Assembly (NCBI RefSeq): GCF_900112525.1 | Contig: NZ_FOMD01000001.1 | Span: 310,001-374,000, forward strand | Length of the DNA: 64,000 nt | Direction: 5' to 3' | From: Klenkia taihuensis | GTDB taxonomy: Bacteria > Actinomycetota > Actinomycetes > Mycobacteriales > Geodermatophilaceae | Shown: positions 8,524-16,444 of the stretch, piece by piece | Layout: the number at the start of each line of letters is the position of its first letter | Position numbering within the stretch: the first letter of the stretch is position 1 | Made by a program: the position numbers and the translations under genes | The notes under the pieces: model-generated | Told to the model about the DNA's origin: nothing | Seen by the model: the letters and a program-made list of their open reading frames with translations, nothing else | Database searches by the model: none

Positions 8524-9282
8524 TCAGGCGAGCTCGATGGCGAAGGCGAGCAGGAAGCCGAGTGCCGTGATCAGGCCGGTCCAGGTCCGGGTGCGCTCGA
8601 AGGCCTCGGGGATCATCGTGTCGGCGATCATCGTCAGGATCGCGCCGGCCGCCACCGCGGTGATGACGGCGATGGCCTCCGGCGGCGCGCTGCCCAGGGC
8701 GACGTAGCCGACCAGCGCGGACAGGCCCGAGAGCACCGCGATGCCGCCCCAGACGCCGAAGACGTAGCCGGCGGACCGGCCGCTGCGCTTCATCCCGGCC
8801 GCGCTGGACAGTCCCTCGGGCACGTTGGAGATGAACACCGCGGCGAGCACCGGCAGGCTCACCGCCCCGCCGCCGAGCAGGCCCACCCCCAGGACGACGG
8901 ACTCCGGGACGCCGTCCAGCAGCGCGCCCACCGCGATGGCCGCGCCGCTGCCCTGCTGCTCGCCCTCCGAGGGCTGCTGGTCCCCCGAGCGCTTGCGGTG
9001 CCGGGCCCCGCGCCGGGCCAGCAGTGCGTTCGCGCCGAGGTAGGCGACCGCGCCGCCGAGGAAGCCCAGCGCCGTGGGCACCAGGCCGCCGGTCTCCGCG
9101 GCCTCGGCCATCAGGTCGAAGGCCACCGCGGAGATGAGGACCCCGGACCCGAACGCCATGACCGAGGCGACGACCACCTGCGGCACGCGCAGGAACCAGG
9201 CGACCAGCGCACCCAGCACCAGCGCGCCGCCGCCCAGCAGCCCCCACAACCCGGCTTCCAGCCACGTCGGCACCGCACCCAC
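8524..9282 (-). CDS. ZIP-family divalent metal transporter
   Basis: A 252-residue inner-membrane protein with about seven to eight hydrophobic segments and a charged central loop (residues about 90-110). The paired motifs GALLDGVPES and FISNVPEGLSS match the metal-passage helices 4 and 5 of ZIP proteins (zinc, iron or manganese uptake). Unusually, the His found at the start of both motifs in characterised ZIPs (HN.P.G) is absent: Asp and Ser stand in their place. It may therefore prefer another metal or be a divergent subfamily. It converges on the binding protein gene across the hairpin and palindrome. Confidence 0.8.
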   Translation of the reverse strand: MGAVPTWLEAGLWGLLGGGALVLGALVAWFLRVPQVVVASVMAFGSGVLISAVAFDLMAEAAETGGLVPTALGFLGGAVAYLGANALLARRGARHRKRSGDQQPSEGEQQGSGAAIAVGALLDGVPESVVLGVGLLGGGAVSLPVLAAVFISNVPEGLSSAAGMKRSGRSAGYVFGVWGGIAVLSGLSALVGYVALGSAPPEAIAVITAVAAGAILTMIADTMIPEAFERTRTWTGLITALGFLLAFAIELA

Positions 9283-9365
9283 CCCGCTCGTCGTCGCACG
9301 ACGCCGGGGTCTGGACGCCGGGCCGCTCCTGCCCCGCCGGGCCGCGGCTCAACCGGTGGGCGGGG

Positions 9366-9836
9366 TCAGAGCAGGCCGAGCCGCTTGGTGAGTGCGGCGA
9401 CCCGGTTGCGCGGCCCGACGATGCTCACCGCGCGGCAGGCCAGGTCCTCCCCCGCGGTGCCGGCCAGCTCGGCGAGGTACTCGTCGTAGACCCGGTGCGT
9501 CTGCGCCGCCCGGGGCATGTCCACGACCAGGACGCCGGGCGACCCCACCGCCTTGGCCCGGACGGCGGCCAGCTCGTGCGCCGGGGCGGTCAGCACGCTG
9601 CACCCCGCCCACGGCAGGCCCGGGTGGTGGGCGCCGTCGGCGTCCGGACCGCCGTGGGCCAGCAGGTGGTCGACGGCCGCGCCGGTGGCCGCCGCGGTGC
9701 ACGCGACGGCGTTGACCATCTCCCCGGCCGGCACGCCGGCGTCCACGACCACCACCCACTTCAGCCGGGCGTTGCGGGTGGGCTCGGCCGTCACGACCTC
9801 GTCGGCGGTGAAGGCGGGTGCGTCGTGCGTCGTCAT
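9366..9836 (-). CDS. DUF2000 family protein
   Basis: A 156-residue cytoplasmic protein with the DUF2000 fold: the N-terminal strand LKWVVVVD, the region GAAVDHLLAHGG and the conserved end RVYDEYLAEL. The biochemical role of the family is not established; members are often encoded beside Lrp-type regulators. That is the case here: it is divergent from a Lrp/AsnC gene with a 78-base shared promoter region containing a perfect inverted repeat, so the regulator very likely controls it. Confidence 0.75.
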   Translation of the reverse strand: MTTHDAPAFTADEVVTAEPTRNARLKWVVVVDAGVPAGEMVNAVACTAAATGAAVDHLLAHGGPDADGAHHPGLPWAGCSVLTAPAHELAAVRAKAVGSPGVLVVDMPRAAQTHRVYDEYLAELAGTAGEDLACRAVSIVGPRNRVAALTKRLGLL

Positions 9837-9875
9837 GCCCCGACGCTAAGCACATCGACGGCCGCGACGGCGCTG

Positions 9876-9894
9876 TGCCGAACTTCGTTCGGCA
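9876..9894. promoter_or_regulatory. Inverted-repeat operator between DUF2000 and Lrp genes
   Basis: TGCCGAACTTCGTTCGGCA is an 8-base perfect inverted repeat with a three-base spacer, centred between the two divergent starts (40 bases from one, 21 from the other). Position and symmetry suggest the operator of the adjacent Lrp/AsnC regulator, controlling both directions. Confidence 0.5.
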
Positions 9895-9914
9895 ACGTGC
9901 GCGACGATGGGCGG

Positions 9915-10376
9915 GTGGACGAACTCGATGCGGCGATCCTGCGGTCCCTCCAGTCCGATGCGCGGCGCAGCAACCGCGACGTCGCGGCCGACGTGGGTGT
10001 CGCGCCGTCGACGGCGCTGGAGCGCACCCGCGCCCTGCGCGACCGGGGTGTCATCCGCGGCGCGACCCTGGACGTCGACCTGGCCGCGATCGGCCGGCCG
10101 GTGCAGGCCCTCATCGCGATCCGGGTGCGTCCGCCGTCCCGCCGGGCCATCGAGGCCTTCCGCGACTGGGTGCAGGGCCTCCCCGAGACGATCGGCCTGT
10201 TCGTCACCACCGGCACCGAGGACTTCCTGGTGCACGTGGCGGTCGCGGACAACGAGGCGCTCTACGCCTTCGTCATCGACCGGCTCACCCAGCGGCCCGA
10301 GGTCGCCGACGTGCGGACCAGCGTGGTCTACGAGCACCTGCGCCGCCCGCCCCGGATCGAGGCGGGCGGCCGCTAG
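9915..10376 (+). CDS. Lrp/AsnC-family transcriptional regulator
   Basis: A 153-residue feast/famine-type regulator. The N-terminal helix-turn-helix begins right at the start (DELDAAILRSLQSDARRSNR, then APSTALERTRALRDRGVI), and the C-terminal RAM ligand-binding domain runs from about residue 65 (ALIAIRVR) with the glycine-containing VTTGTEDFLVHVAV strand pair. The GTG at 9915 is chosen because the domain starts there; earlier in-frame starts would run through the divergent DUF2000 gene. It probably senses an amino acid or related small molecule and controls the neighbouring DUF2000 gene. Confidence 0.85.
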   Translation: MDELDAAILRSLQSDARRSNRDVAADVGVAPSTALERTRALRDRGVIRGATLDVDLAAIGRPVQALIAIRVRPPSRRAIEAFRDWVQGLPETIGLFVTTGTEDFLVHVAVADNEALYAFVIDRLTQRPEVADVRTSVVYEHLRRPPRIEAGGR

Positions 10377-10377
10377 G

Positions 10378-10944
10378 TCAGCCGCCGAAGGCCTGGTCGA
10401 AGAGGGCGCGCAGCTCGGGTGAGTCCGGGCCGCTGCCGCTGCAGGAACCGATCGTGCCGTCGTCGGCGGTCAGCAGGTAGACCTGCCCCGGCTCGAAGGT
10501 GAGGGCGGCGCCGTCCACCACGCTGCCGTCGCCCTGGGTGACCTCCACGGTGTCCCCGACCTCGCCGGTGAACCGCTGCGTCGTCTCCAGCACCACGGTG
10601 TCGCCCGAGACCGCGGTGACCCGCCCGGCGAAGGCGACGTCGCTGCCGGCCAGCAGCTCCGGGGTCAGTGCGGCGCAGCTGGCGGAGACGTCGGGCGGGG
10701 CGAGGGCGAGCGTCGTCGTCCCGCCGTCCCGGCCGGTCAGGGCCAGTGCTCCCCCGCCGACCACGACGACGGCGGCGGCGGCCGCCGCGGCGAGCAGCAG
10801 GGTGCGGGGACGGCGGGTCGTGGGTGCCTCGGTGCCGGTCACGGTGTCCTCCAGGAGCTGGTCGAGCCGCTCGGGGGCGAGCGGGGGCAGGTCGGGGAGG
10901 GGGTCGGCGGCCCGCAGCCGGGCGTGCAGCTCGTCGTCGGTCAT
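10378..10944 (-). CDS. Membrane protein encoded with an ECF-like sigma factor (possible anti-sigma or target)
   Basis: A 188-residue protein with an acidic cytoplasmic start, one strongly hydrophobic segment (residues about 48-70, Ala/Val-rich) and an extracytoplasmic domain with two cysteines (in SASCAALTP and GSCSGSG) that could form a disulfide. The ATG overlaps the sigma factor stop as ATGA. The arrangement (sigma factor followed by a one-pass membrane protein) is that of sigma/anti-sigma pairs, but no zinc-binding anti-sigma motif is visible, so the role is inference. Its stop lies one base from the convergent Lrp gene stop. Confidence 0.6.
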   Translation of the reverse strand: MTDDELHARLRAADPLPDLPPLAPERLDQLLEDTVTGTEAPTTRRPRTLLLAAAAAAAVVVVGGGALALTGRDGGTTTLALAPPDVSASCAALTPELLAGSDVAFAGRVTAVSGDTVVLETTQRFTGEVGDTVEVTQGDGSVVDGAALTFEPGQVYLLTADDGTIGSCSGSGPDSPELRALFDQAFGG

Positions 10945-11483
10945 GCCTGCTCCTTCCCTCGTGCCGTCCTGTCCGGCTCGGGCCCCTCCCTTTCCAGCGC
11001 GTCCCGCAGCCGCCCGCGGGCCCGGTGCAGCCGGATGGCCACCGCGTTGGTGGTGGTGCCCAGCAGCTGGGCCAGCTGGTCGTGGGTGAGCCCGTCCCAG
11101 GCGGACAGCCGCAGCAGCTCGGCGTCGGCGTCCTTCAGCGTCGCCAGCGCGGCGCGGACGCGGGCGGCGTCGTCCAGCGCGCCGGCGACGTCCTCGGTGG
11201 GGTCGGGTTCGGGGAGGGCCGGGCCGATCCGGGCGGCGAGCCGGTGCTGGCGCCGCCGGCTGCGCTCGGCGTTGGCCAGGCACAGCCGGGCCACCCCGAT
11301 CGCCCACGGCAACGGGTCGGCGGGGACGTCGGCGGCGCGCCGCCACAGCACCAGCAGCACCTCGCCGAGCGCGTCGTCGGCGGTCGCGGCATCGGTGCGG
11401 CGCCGCAGGTAGCGGCGCACCGGCTCCACGACGGCCCGCGCCACCGACTCGAACTCCTCCACGCCCCCCTCTGTCCGGGACAC
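10941..11483 (-). CDS. RNA polymerase sigma factor, ECF/sigma-70 family
   Basis: A 180-residue sigma-70-family protein. Region 2 corresponds to RYLRRRTDAATADDALGEV and LPWAIGVARLCLANAERSRR; region 4 to LLRLSAWDGLTHDQLAQLLG with the helix-turn-helix TTTNAVAIRLHRARGRL. The GTG at 11483 is preferred (AAAGAG upstream), but a second GTG at 11462 preceded by AGAGGGGG is equally possible and would remove seven residues. It lies between an ATPase gene (11 bases away) and a membrane protein with which it overlaps, so all three are probably one operon. The regulon is unknown. Confidence 0.85.
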   Translation of the reverse strand: MSRTEGGVEEFESVARAVVEPVRRYLRRRTDAATADDALGEVLLVLWRRAADVPADPLPWAIGVARLCLANAERSRRRQHRLAARIGPALPEPDPTEDVAGALDDAARVRAALATLKDADAELLRLSAWDGLTHDQLAQLLGTTTNAVAIRLHRARGRLRDALEREGPEPDRTARGKEQA

Positions 11484-11494
11484 GGGCCGCTCTT

Positions 11495-12685
11495 TCAGTC
11501 GGGCTGGCGCAGCAGGTAGCGGCCGAAGTGCGGCACGGTGAAGGCGATCTGCCCGCGCTCGGCGCTGTAGACCAGGCCCTTCTTGATCAGCGAGTCCCGC
11601 GCCGGGGACAGCGAGGCGGGCTTGCGGCCCAGCGAGACCGCGACGTCGCTGGTGCTCACCGCGGCGCCGGCCGGCCCGCCCAGGTCGGCCATGGCGTGCA
11701 TGTACTCCCGCTCGGCCGGGGTGGCCCGGTCGTAGCGGGAGCCGAAGAAGCCCACCGCGAGCTCGGCCTCCGCGGCCGGGGCGGCCACCGCGACGTCGTC
11801 CGCGGTGATCGGGGTGGTGGCCGCGAGGTCCCAGGTGACCTTGCCGTAGGCCTGCACGAAGTAGGGGTAGCCGTCGGCGGCGGCGTACAGGGCGTCGAGC
11901 GCCTCGGGGGTGTACTCGACGTCCTCCCGCTCGGCCGGGCCGACCAGCGCGCGATCGGCCGCGGCCCGGTCCAGCCGGTCGATCCGCAGGTAGCGGAACA
12001 GCCGCTCGGAGTAGGACTTCGACGCCGACAGGACGGCAGGCAGGTGCGGCAGCCCGGCGCCCACCACGATCAGCGGCGCGCCCTGCTGGGACAGCTCGTG
12101 GCAGGCCGCGCAGATGGCGCTGACGTCGTCGGGCTGCACGTCCTGCATCTCGTCGATGAACAGCGCGATGCCCTTGCCGGTGTCCGCGGCGACGCCGGCG
12201 GCGTCGGAGAGCAGCTCGACCAGGTCGATCTCCATGTCGCCGGTGTCGGCCCGGCCGGTGGCGGCGGGGGCGTCGATGCCGGGCTGCCAGCGGTCGCGGA
12301 TCTTGGCGTCCGCGGGCTGGAACTGCGCGAACGCCTTGACCACCCCGAGGACGTCGGCCACCGCCTCGGCGTTGCCGTGCCGCGGACCGAGCTCCCGCAG
12401 CGCCATGTGCAGCGCGCTGGCCACCGGCCGGCGCAGGGACTGGTCGGGCCGGGCCTCGATCTTCCCGGTGCCCCACCCGCGGGCGATGGCCGCCGAGCGC
12501 AGGTGGTTGAGCAGCACCGTCTTGCCGACCCCGCGCAGCCCGGTGAGCACCAGCGACCGCTCCGGCCGGCCGTGCGCGATCCGCTCCAGGACGACGTCGA
12601 AGGCGCCCAGCTCGGCGTCCCGGCCGGCGAGCTCCGGCGGGCGCTGGCCGGCGCCGGGGGCGTAGGGGTTCCGCACGGGATCCAT
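11495..12685 (-). CDS. AAA-type ATPase (Cdc6/ORC-like NTPase)
   Basis: A 396-residue cytoplasmic ATPase. Walker A is GLRGVGKT near residues 49-56, Walker B is ALFIDEMQD near residues 173-181 and a sensor-type strand LIVVGAGLP follows. The C-terminal 70 residues look like a winged helix (SVSLGRKPASLSPARDSLIKKGL). It belongs to the broad ATP-binding proteins of actinobacteria whose partners are poorly known. Placement ahead of a sigma factor and a membrane protein on the same strand suggests a signalling role. It is not close to bacterial replication initiators. Confidence 0.8.
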   Translation of the reverse strand: MDPVRNPYAPGAGQRPPELAGRDAELGAFDVVLERIAHGRPERSLVLTGLRGVGKTVLLNHLRSAAIARGWGTGKIEARPDQSLRRPVASALHMALRELGPRHGNAEAVADVLGVVKAFAQFQPADAKIRDRWQPGIDAPAATGRADTGDMEIDLVELLSDAAGVAADTGKGIALFIDEMQDVQPDDVSAICAACHELSQQGAPLIVVGAGLPHLPAVLSASKSYSERLFRYLRIDRLDRAAADRALVGPAEREDVEYTPEALDALYAAADGYPYFVQAYGKVTWDLAATTPITADDVAVAAPAAEAELAVGFFGSRYDRATPAEREYMHAMADLGGPAGAAVSTSDVAVSLGRKPASLSPARDSLIKKGLVYSAERGQIAFTVPHFGRYLLRQPD

Positions 12686-12752
12686 GTCGGCACCGTATTC
12701 CGCTCTCTAGCCCGGGACGTAGACCTGCGTAGAACGGGGTAGCGCGTGTCGC

Positions 12753-13355
12753 ATGCGCGTGCGGTACGACGGCTGGATCCTCGGCACCGGGACGACGTCC
12801 GGCACCCGGCTGGTGGTCGGGCACTGGCCCCGCTCCCCGCTCGGCCCGGTCTCCGACGTGATGGTCGAGCGGCCCGACGGCCACCGCGTGCTGCTGGCCC
12901 AGACCGCCGAGCTGGCCGAGTTCGTCGCGGGCACCTACACCTTCGACGAGGTCCAGGTCGTGCCGGTGACCGTGGGCCGCGCCGGCGACCAGTGGGTGGT
13001 GCACGCCGGCCCGCTCGCGCTGCGGGTGACCGTGGGCCGCCGTCCGGCCCTCGGCTGGCTGCTCCGGACCGTTCCGTCACCACTGGCTCGCACCCCGGCG
13101 TGGGTCGGGCTGCTCGACCCGGTCGCCCGGCTCGCCGGGGTGCGCACCCGCGGGACGGCGGGCAACGGGCGCACCGAGTGGTACGGCGTCCAGGACCTCC
13201 ACCTGCTGCGCGCGGTGTCGGCGACGTGGGACGGCGCCGACCTCGGCGGCCTGGCGCGGGTGGACCCGCCGGTGCGGTTCGGGTTCGGCTCGGTGCCGCC
13301 GACGCCGTCCGTCGTCCGGGTGACGACGACGATCGGGTCGTCTACGGCTCTCTAG
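12753..13355 (+). CDS. Conserved hypothetical protein
   Basis: A 200-residue protein without a signal peptide or clear membrane segment, rich in beta-strand patterns (MRVRYDGWILGTGTTSG; QVVPVTVGRAGDQWVVHAG; LALRVTVGRRP). I do not recognise a family. It is divergent from the AAA ATPase gene with 67 bases between starts, and its stop overlaps that of the convergent TVP38-like gene in the four bases CTAG. Codon use is like its neighbours, so it is a real gene and not a shadow frame. Confidence 0.65.
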   Translation: MRVRYDGWILGTGTTSGTRLVVGHWPRSPLGPVSDVMVERPDGHRVLLAQTAELAEFVAGTYTFDEVQVVPVTVGRAGDQWVVHAGPLALRVTVGRRPALGWLLRTVPSPLARTPAWVGLLDPVARLAGVRTRGTAGNGRTEWYGVQDLHLLRAVSATWDGADLGGLARVDPPVRFGFGSVPPTPSVVRVTTTIGSSTAL

Positions 13356-14020
13356 CTCGTGGCCGAGACCGGGGTAGAGCGACCTCGACGGCGCCACCAC
13401 CGCACCCCGAGCACGGCCAGCACCACCGCCGCCGGCCCGACGGTGATCGCCAGGCCCCACTCCCCCAGTCCGCCGGCCACCGACCCGACCGCGACGTTGA
13501 ACACCGCGCCGGGCAGCAGGCCGACGAAGGTGGCGGCGAGGTAGACGGGCAGCCGGACGCCGGAGAGCCCGCCGGCGTAGTTGACCAGGAAGAACGGCAG
13601 CACCGGGGTCAGCCGGGCCAGCAGGACGGCGGTGAACCCGCGGTCCATGGCCAGCTGGTCGGCCTTGCGCAGCCGGGGCCCGGCCAGCCGCAGCACCGTG
13701 TCCCGGCCCAGCGCGCGGCCGAGGCCGAACCCCAGCAGCGCCCCGACCAGCGCTCCGACGACGGTGACCAGCAGGCCGGGCCAGAAGCCGAGCAGGATCC
13801 CGGTCAGCAGCGCCAGCGCGGTGCGCGGGATCGGCGCGAGGACGGCGACGGCGGTGCCCCCGGCGATCGCGGCCCACCCCAGCAGCCCGGCGTCGGCGAC
13901 CCGGTCGCGCAGCTGGTCGACCGTCGGCAGGTCGGTGGTCAGCGCGACGACGGCGCCGGCCAGCAGGATCGCGAGCAGCAGCACCGCGCGCACCGCCTCG
14001 CCCCTGCTCACCCGCGCCAC
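13352..14020 (-). CDS. TVP38/TMEM64 (DedA-like, SNARE-associated) membrane protein
   Basis: A 222-residue inner-membrane protein with about five hydrophobic segments. The family core is visible as PIPRTALALLTGILLGFWPG followed by the glycine-rich segment and LLARLTPVLPFFLVNYAGGL, which match the VTT domain re-entrant motifs (F/Y-x-R-x-x-P-x-x-P-F). Such proteins are implicated in lipid scrambling or transport. The GTG at 14020 is preferred over an upstream ATG at 14056 because hydrophobicity and charge pattern fit. The stop overlaps the hypothetical gene stop in CTAG. Confidence 0.82.
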   Translation of the reverse strand: MARVSRGEAVRAVLLLAILLAGAVVALTTDLPTVDQLRDRVADAGLLGWAAIAGGTAVAVLAPIPRTALALLTGILLGFWPGLLVTVVGALVGALLGFGLGRALGRDTVLRLAGPRLRKADQLAMDRGFTAVLLARLTPVLPFFLVNYAGGLSGVRLPVYLAATFVGLLPGAVFNVAVGSVAGGLGEWGLAITVGPAAVVLAVLGVRWWRRRGRSTPVSATS

Positions 14021-14065
14021 GCAGCCCAGTGTCCCGAACGGTCGTGGCGGCACCATCCATCGACG

Positions 14066-14077
14066 GTGATCGATCAC
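14066..14077. promoter_or_regulatory. Palindrome in the TVP38/SigE divergent promoter region
   Basis: GTGATCGATCAC is a perfect 12-base palindrome, with a second shorter palindrome GTCGATCGAC at 14103-14112. Both lie in the 196-base divergent region between the TVP38-like gene and the SigE-family sigma factor. They look like regulator sites; the regulator is unknown. Confidence 0.35.
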
Positions 14078-14216
14078 TCCGGGCGCGGAATGGTCGACGA
14101 GCGTCGATCGACGGCGGGCCGGAGGTGCCGTGACGGGATCGTGACCTCGGTGGTGTCGGGTGTCCGGACCGGTCGCGGCGTCTACCGGGTGTGACGACCA
14201 CGGCGGGGAGCGGCGG

Positions 14217-14738
14217 GTGAGCGACGACGGGTTCACCGACTTCGTCGTCGAGGTGGAGGCACCGCTGCTCCGGACGGCGTACCTGCTCACCGGCGACCAC
14301 GGCCACGCCGAGGACCTGGTGCAGACCGCGCTGGTCAAGGCGCACCGGCACTGGGCGAAGGTGCAGCGCGCGGACTCCCCGCTGGCCTACGTCAGGCGCA
14401 TCCTCGTCACCTCCCACGTCAGCTGGCGGCGCCGGATGTCGACGTCGGAGCAGGTCATCGAGACCGTCCCCGACCGGCCCGGCGACGACCTGCAGGACCG
14501 GCTGGCCACCACCGACCTGGTCCGCGCCGCGCTGCGCGAGCTGTCGCCCAAGGCGCGGGCGGTCGTCGTCCTGCGGTGGTTCGAGGACCTGACCGAGGCC
14601 GAGACCGCGCGGGTGCTCGGCTGCTCGACCAGCACGGTCAGCACCCACGCCGCCCGTGGGCTGGCCACCCTCCGGCGGCACCTGGACGCCACCGCCGCAG
14701 ACACCGACACCTCGATCTACGCCCGGAGGACCTCGTGA
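14217..14738 (+). CDS. SigE-family RNA polymerase sigma factor
   Basis: A 173-residue ECF sigma factor of the actinobacterial SigE (SigE_fam) group: region 2 begins FTDFVVEVEAPLLRTAYLLTG and continues with AEDLVQTALVKAHRHW, and region 4 contains LSPKARAVVVLRWFEDLTEAETARVLG with the helix-turn-helix TSTVSTHAARGLATLR. Start GTG 14217 is chosen because the domain starts directly after it; an ATG 57 bases upstream would add an unrelated, Gly/Arg-rich leader. The end overlaps the next gene as GTGA. Confidence 0.88.
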   Translation: MSDDGFTDFVVEVEAPLLRTAYLLTGDHGHAEDLVQTALVKAHRHWAKVQRADSPLAYVRRILVTSHVSWRRRMSTSEQVIETVPDRPGDDLQDRLATTDLVRAALRELSPKARAVVVLRWFEDLTEAETARVLGCSTSTVSTHAARGLATLRRHLDATAADTDTSIYARRTS

Positions 14739-15754
14739 GCACCGACGTCCGCACCCTGCTGCACGACCTGGCCGCCGATGCCCCCCGCGGCCGCGGCGAG
14801 GAGACCGCCGACCTGGTCGTCGACCTGCACCGCGCGCAGGACCGACGCCGGCTGCGCCGGGCCGGGGTGGCCGCCGCGATCGCGGTGGTCGTGGCGGTCG
14901 TGCCCGCTCTCGTCGACCGCTCCGGGTCCGGCAACACCTCGGCCGCCACCTCCGGCGGGACCGCCGAGGTGGCCAGCCTCTTCGACGCCCCCACCCGCGG
15001 CTCCCTGGCCGACGACGGGCGGGCGGTCGCCGCCGCGCTGGCGGCGAGCTGGGACGTCGGCTACCCGACGAACTCGGGCGACATCCTGGACCCGGCGCCG
15101 GCGGACCGGCACGTGGCATTCGTCGGTGACGTCCCCGGTGGAACGGTGTGGGCGCTGGTGATGGGTCGCACCGGCGGCCAGCTCGCCTACGCCTGGTTCC
15201 AGCTGGTTGACCCGGCTGATCCCCGGACCTTCCGCCTGTCGGTCCCCCCTGCGCGCACGATGCCCGGGGTTCCGGTCGCGCTGCTGGACGGCGCGGGCGA
15301 CCACGGGCCGATGGTCGTCGTCGGCGAGCCCGGGGACGACGTCACCCTCGAACCGTTCGCCGCGGCGTCGGAACTGCCGGAGATCCGCTCGTTCCGGGTG
15401 GAGGACGGCATCGGTCTCGCGGACGTCGTCACGCTCGACGGTGTGGAGCCACCCGCCTACCGCGTCAGCAGTGCGGCCGGTGTTCGTCGGCCTGTCCAGT
15501 TCGACTCCTCGGACCTGTCCACCCGCCCCGACGTCATCAACCTGTTGCTGGACGTGGTCTCCGACCCGGAGATCGGGGACGACGCATCCGAGTGCCTCGT
15601 GCTCGGTGGCTGGTTGCAGCGCGATGCAGACGGCGGCCTCCAGGTCCCCAACCCGTCCTCCCAGGTCCAGGCGGAGGCGCTGCTGACGGCCATCGATGCC
15701 TGCGCCGTCCAGGCCTTGGCCGCGGCAGCGGCGTCGGGGCAACCCGATGACTGA
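14735..15754 (+). CDS. Membrane-anchored protein of the SigE operon
   Basis: A 339-residue protein with a 48-residue charged cytoplasmic start, one membrane segment (AAAIAVVVAVVPALV, residues about 47-61) and a long extracytoplasmic domain that ends with a cysteine pair (SECLVLGGWLQ and IDACAVQAL). The GTG start overlaps the sigma factor stop. In many actinobacteria SigE-family genes are followed by such one-pass proteins of unknown task; an anti-sigma or envelope-sensing role is possible, but no known anti-sigma domain is recognised. The extracytoplasmic half looks like a mostly beta-strand domain. Confidence 0.65.
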   Translation: MSTDVRTLLHDLAADAPRGRGEETADLVVDLHRAQDRRRLRRAGVAAAIAVVVAVVPALVDRSGSGNTSAATSGGTAEVASLFDAPTRGSLADDGRAVAAALAASWDVGYPTNSGDILDPAPADRHVAFVGDVPGGTVWALVMGRTGGQLAYAWFQLVDPADPRTFRLSVPPARTMPGVPVALLDGAGDHGPMVVVGEPGDDVTLEPFAAASELPEIRSFRVEDGIGLADVVTLDGVEPPAYRVSSAAGVRRPVQFDSSDLSTRPDVINLLLDVVSDPEIGDDASECLVLGGWLQRDADGGLQVPNPSSQVQAEALLTAIDACAVQALAAAAASGQPDD

Positions 15755-16316
15755 GCCGGCCTCGGTCGTCGTCGCTCGCCAGCTCGCCGTCGAAGCGCTG
15801 TACCGGCTCGTGCCCCCGGGTCGGCGGACCCGTGCCCGCCAGGTCCGCGCCGTGCTGCTGGCCGCCGGTGTCCTCGGCACGGCGGGATGCGGCGCCGGGG
15901 ACACCGTCTGCCCGGCCATCGGCTACGGCAGCGTGCTGGTCGTCGAGCTGTCCCGCGACTGGCCGGCGGGCTCCGGTCGCTCGGTGGAGCTGGACTGCGA
16001 CCCGGCCTGTCCCCTGCCGGTCGTGCTGCTCGACCAGCCCACCCCGATCCCCGTACCGGGGATGCCCGGCACCCCGGCCGCCCCGACGTCGTCGACCCCG
16101 GCCCCTGCACCGGACGACCCGGTGCTGGAGCTGGACGACGACGGGACCGCCCGGCTCGCGCTGTACGTGGAGCGGCCCGGTGAGGTGACGGCGCGGGTGC
16201 GGCAGAACGGGGCCGTGGTCGCCGAGGTGACCGTGCGCCCGGAGTTCGTGCGGGTCGACGGCACCGCGGAGTGCGGCGGCAACGCCGAGGCGCGGATCGT
16301 GGTCCCCGCGCCCTGA
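15747..16316 (+). CDS. Putative lipoprotein of the SigE operon
   Basis: A 189-residue protein that starts inside the end of the previous gene (8-base overlap). A basic stretch (GRRTRARQVR) precedes a short hydrophobic segment and a lipobox-like GTAGC with Cys48; a Pro/Thr-rich linker (residues about 90-115) follows, then a beta-rich domain with cysteines (CDPAC, AECGG). The N-terminal 30 residues are long for a signal peptide, so the true start may be later, but no good start codon is present nearer the lipobox. Function unknown; operon context suggests an envelope role. Confidence 0.6.
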   Translation: MTEPASVVVARQLAVEALYRLVPPGRRTRARQVRAVLLAAGVLGTAGCGAGDTVCPAIGYGSVLVVELSRDWPAGSGRSVELDCDPACPLPVVLLDQPTPIPVPGMPGTPAAPTSSTPAPAPDDPVLELDDDGTARLALYVERPGEVTARVRQNGAVVAEVTVRPEFVRVDGTAECGGNAEARIVVPAP

Positions 16317-16317
16317 G

Positions 16318-16399
16318 TGTGCAGCTGTGGCCCCGCGGCGAGGTCCTGGAGGGCGCTGGCTGCACAGTCGGTGGGGCGGAGGCGTTTCCGCGGAAACGC
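16318..16399. repeat. Intergenic inverted-repeat cluster with 18-base palindrome
   Basis: The 128-base gap between the lipoprotein gene and the AEC carrier holds two symmetric elements: TGTGCAGC at 16318-16325 matched by GCTGCACA at 16359-16366, and the perfect palindrome GCGTTTCCGCGGAAACGC at 16382-16399. The first could fold as a hairpin (terminator of the SigE operon or a REP-like element); the second, 46 bases before the carrier start, looks like an operator. Confidence 0.45.
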
Positions 16400-16444
16400 G
16401 ACGGCGGTGGCGCGGGGCCGGGTGGCGGCACGCAGACTGCAGCG

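Noticed and set aside
12702-13356. The 10-base sequence GCTCTCTAGC occurs at about 12702 and again at about 13347
   Set aside because: One copy is at the 3' end of a coding sequence and there is no surrounding similarity, so a chance repeat is more likely than a promoter element.
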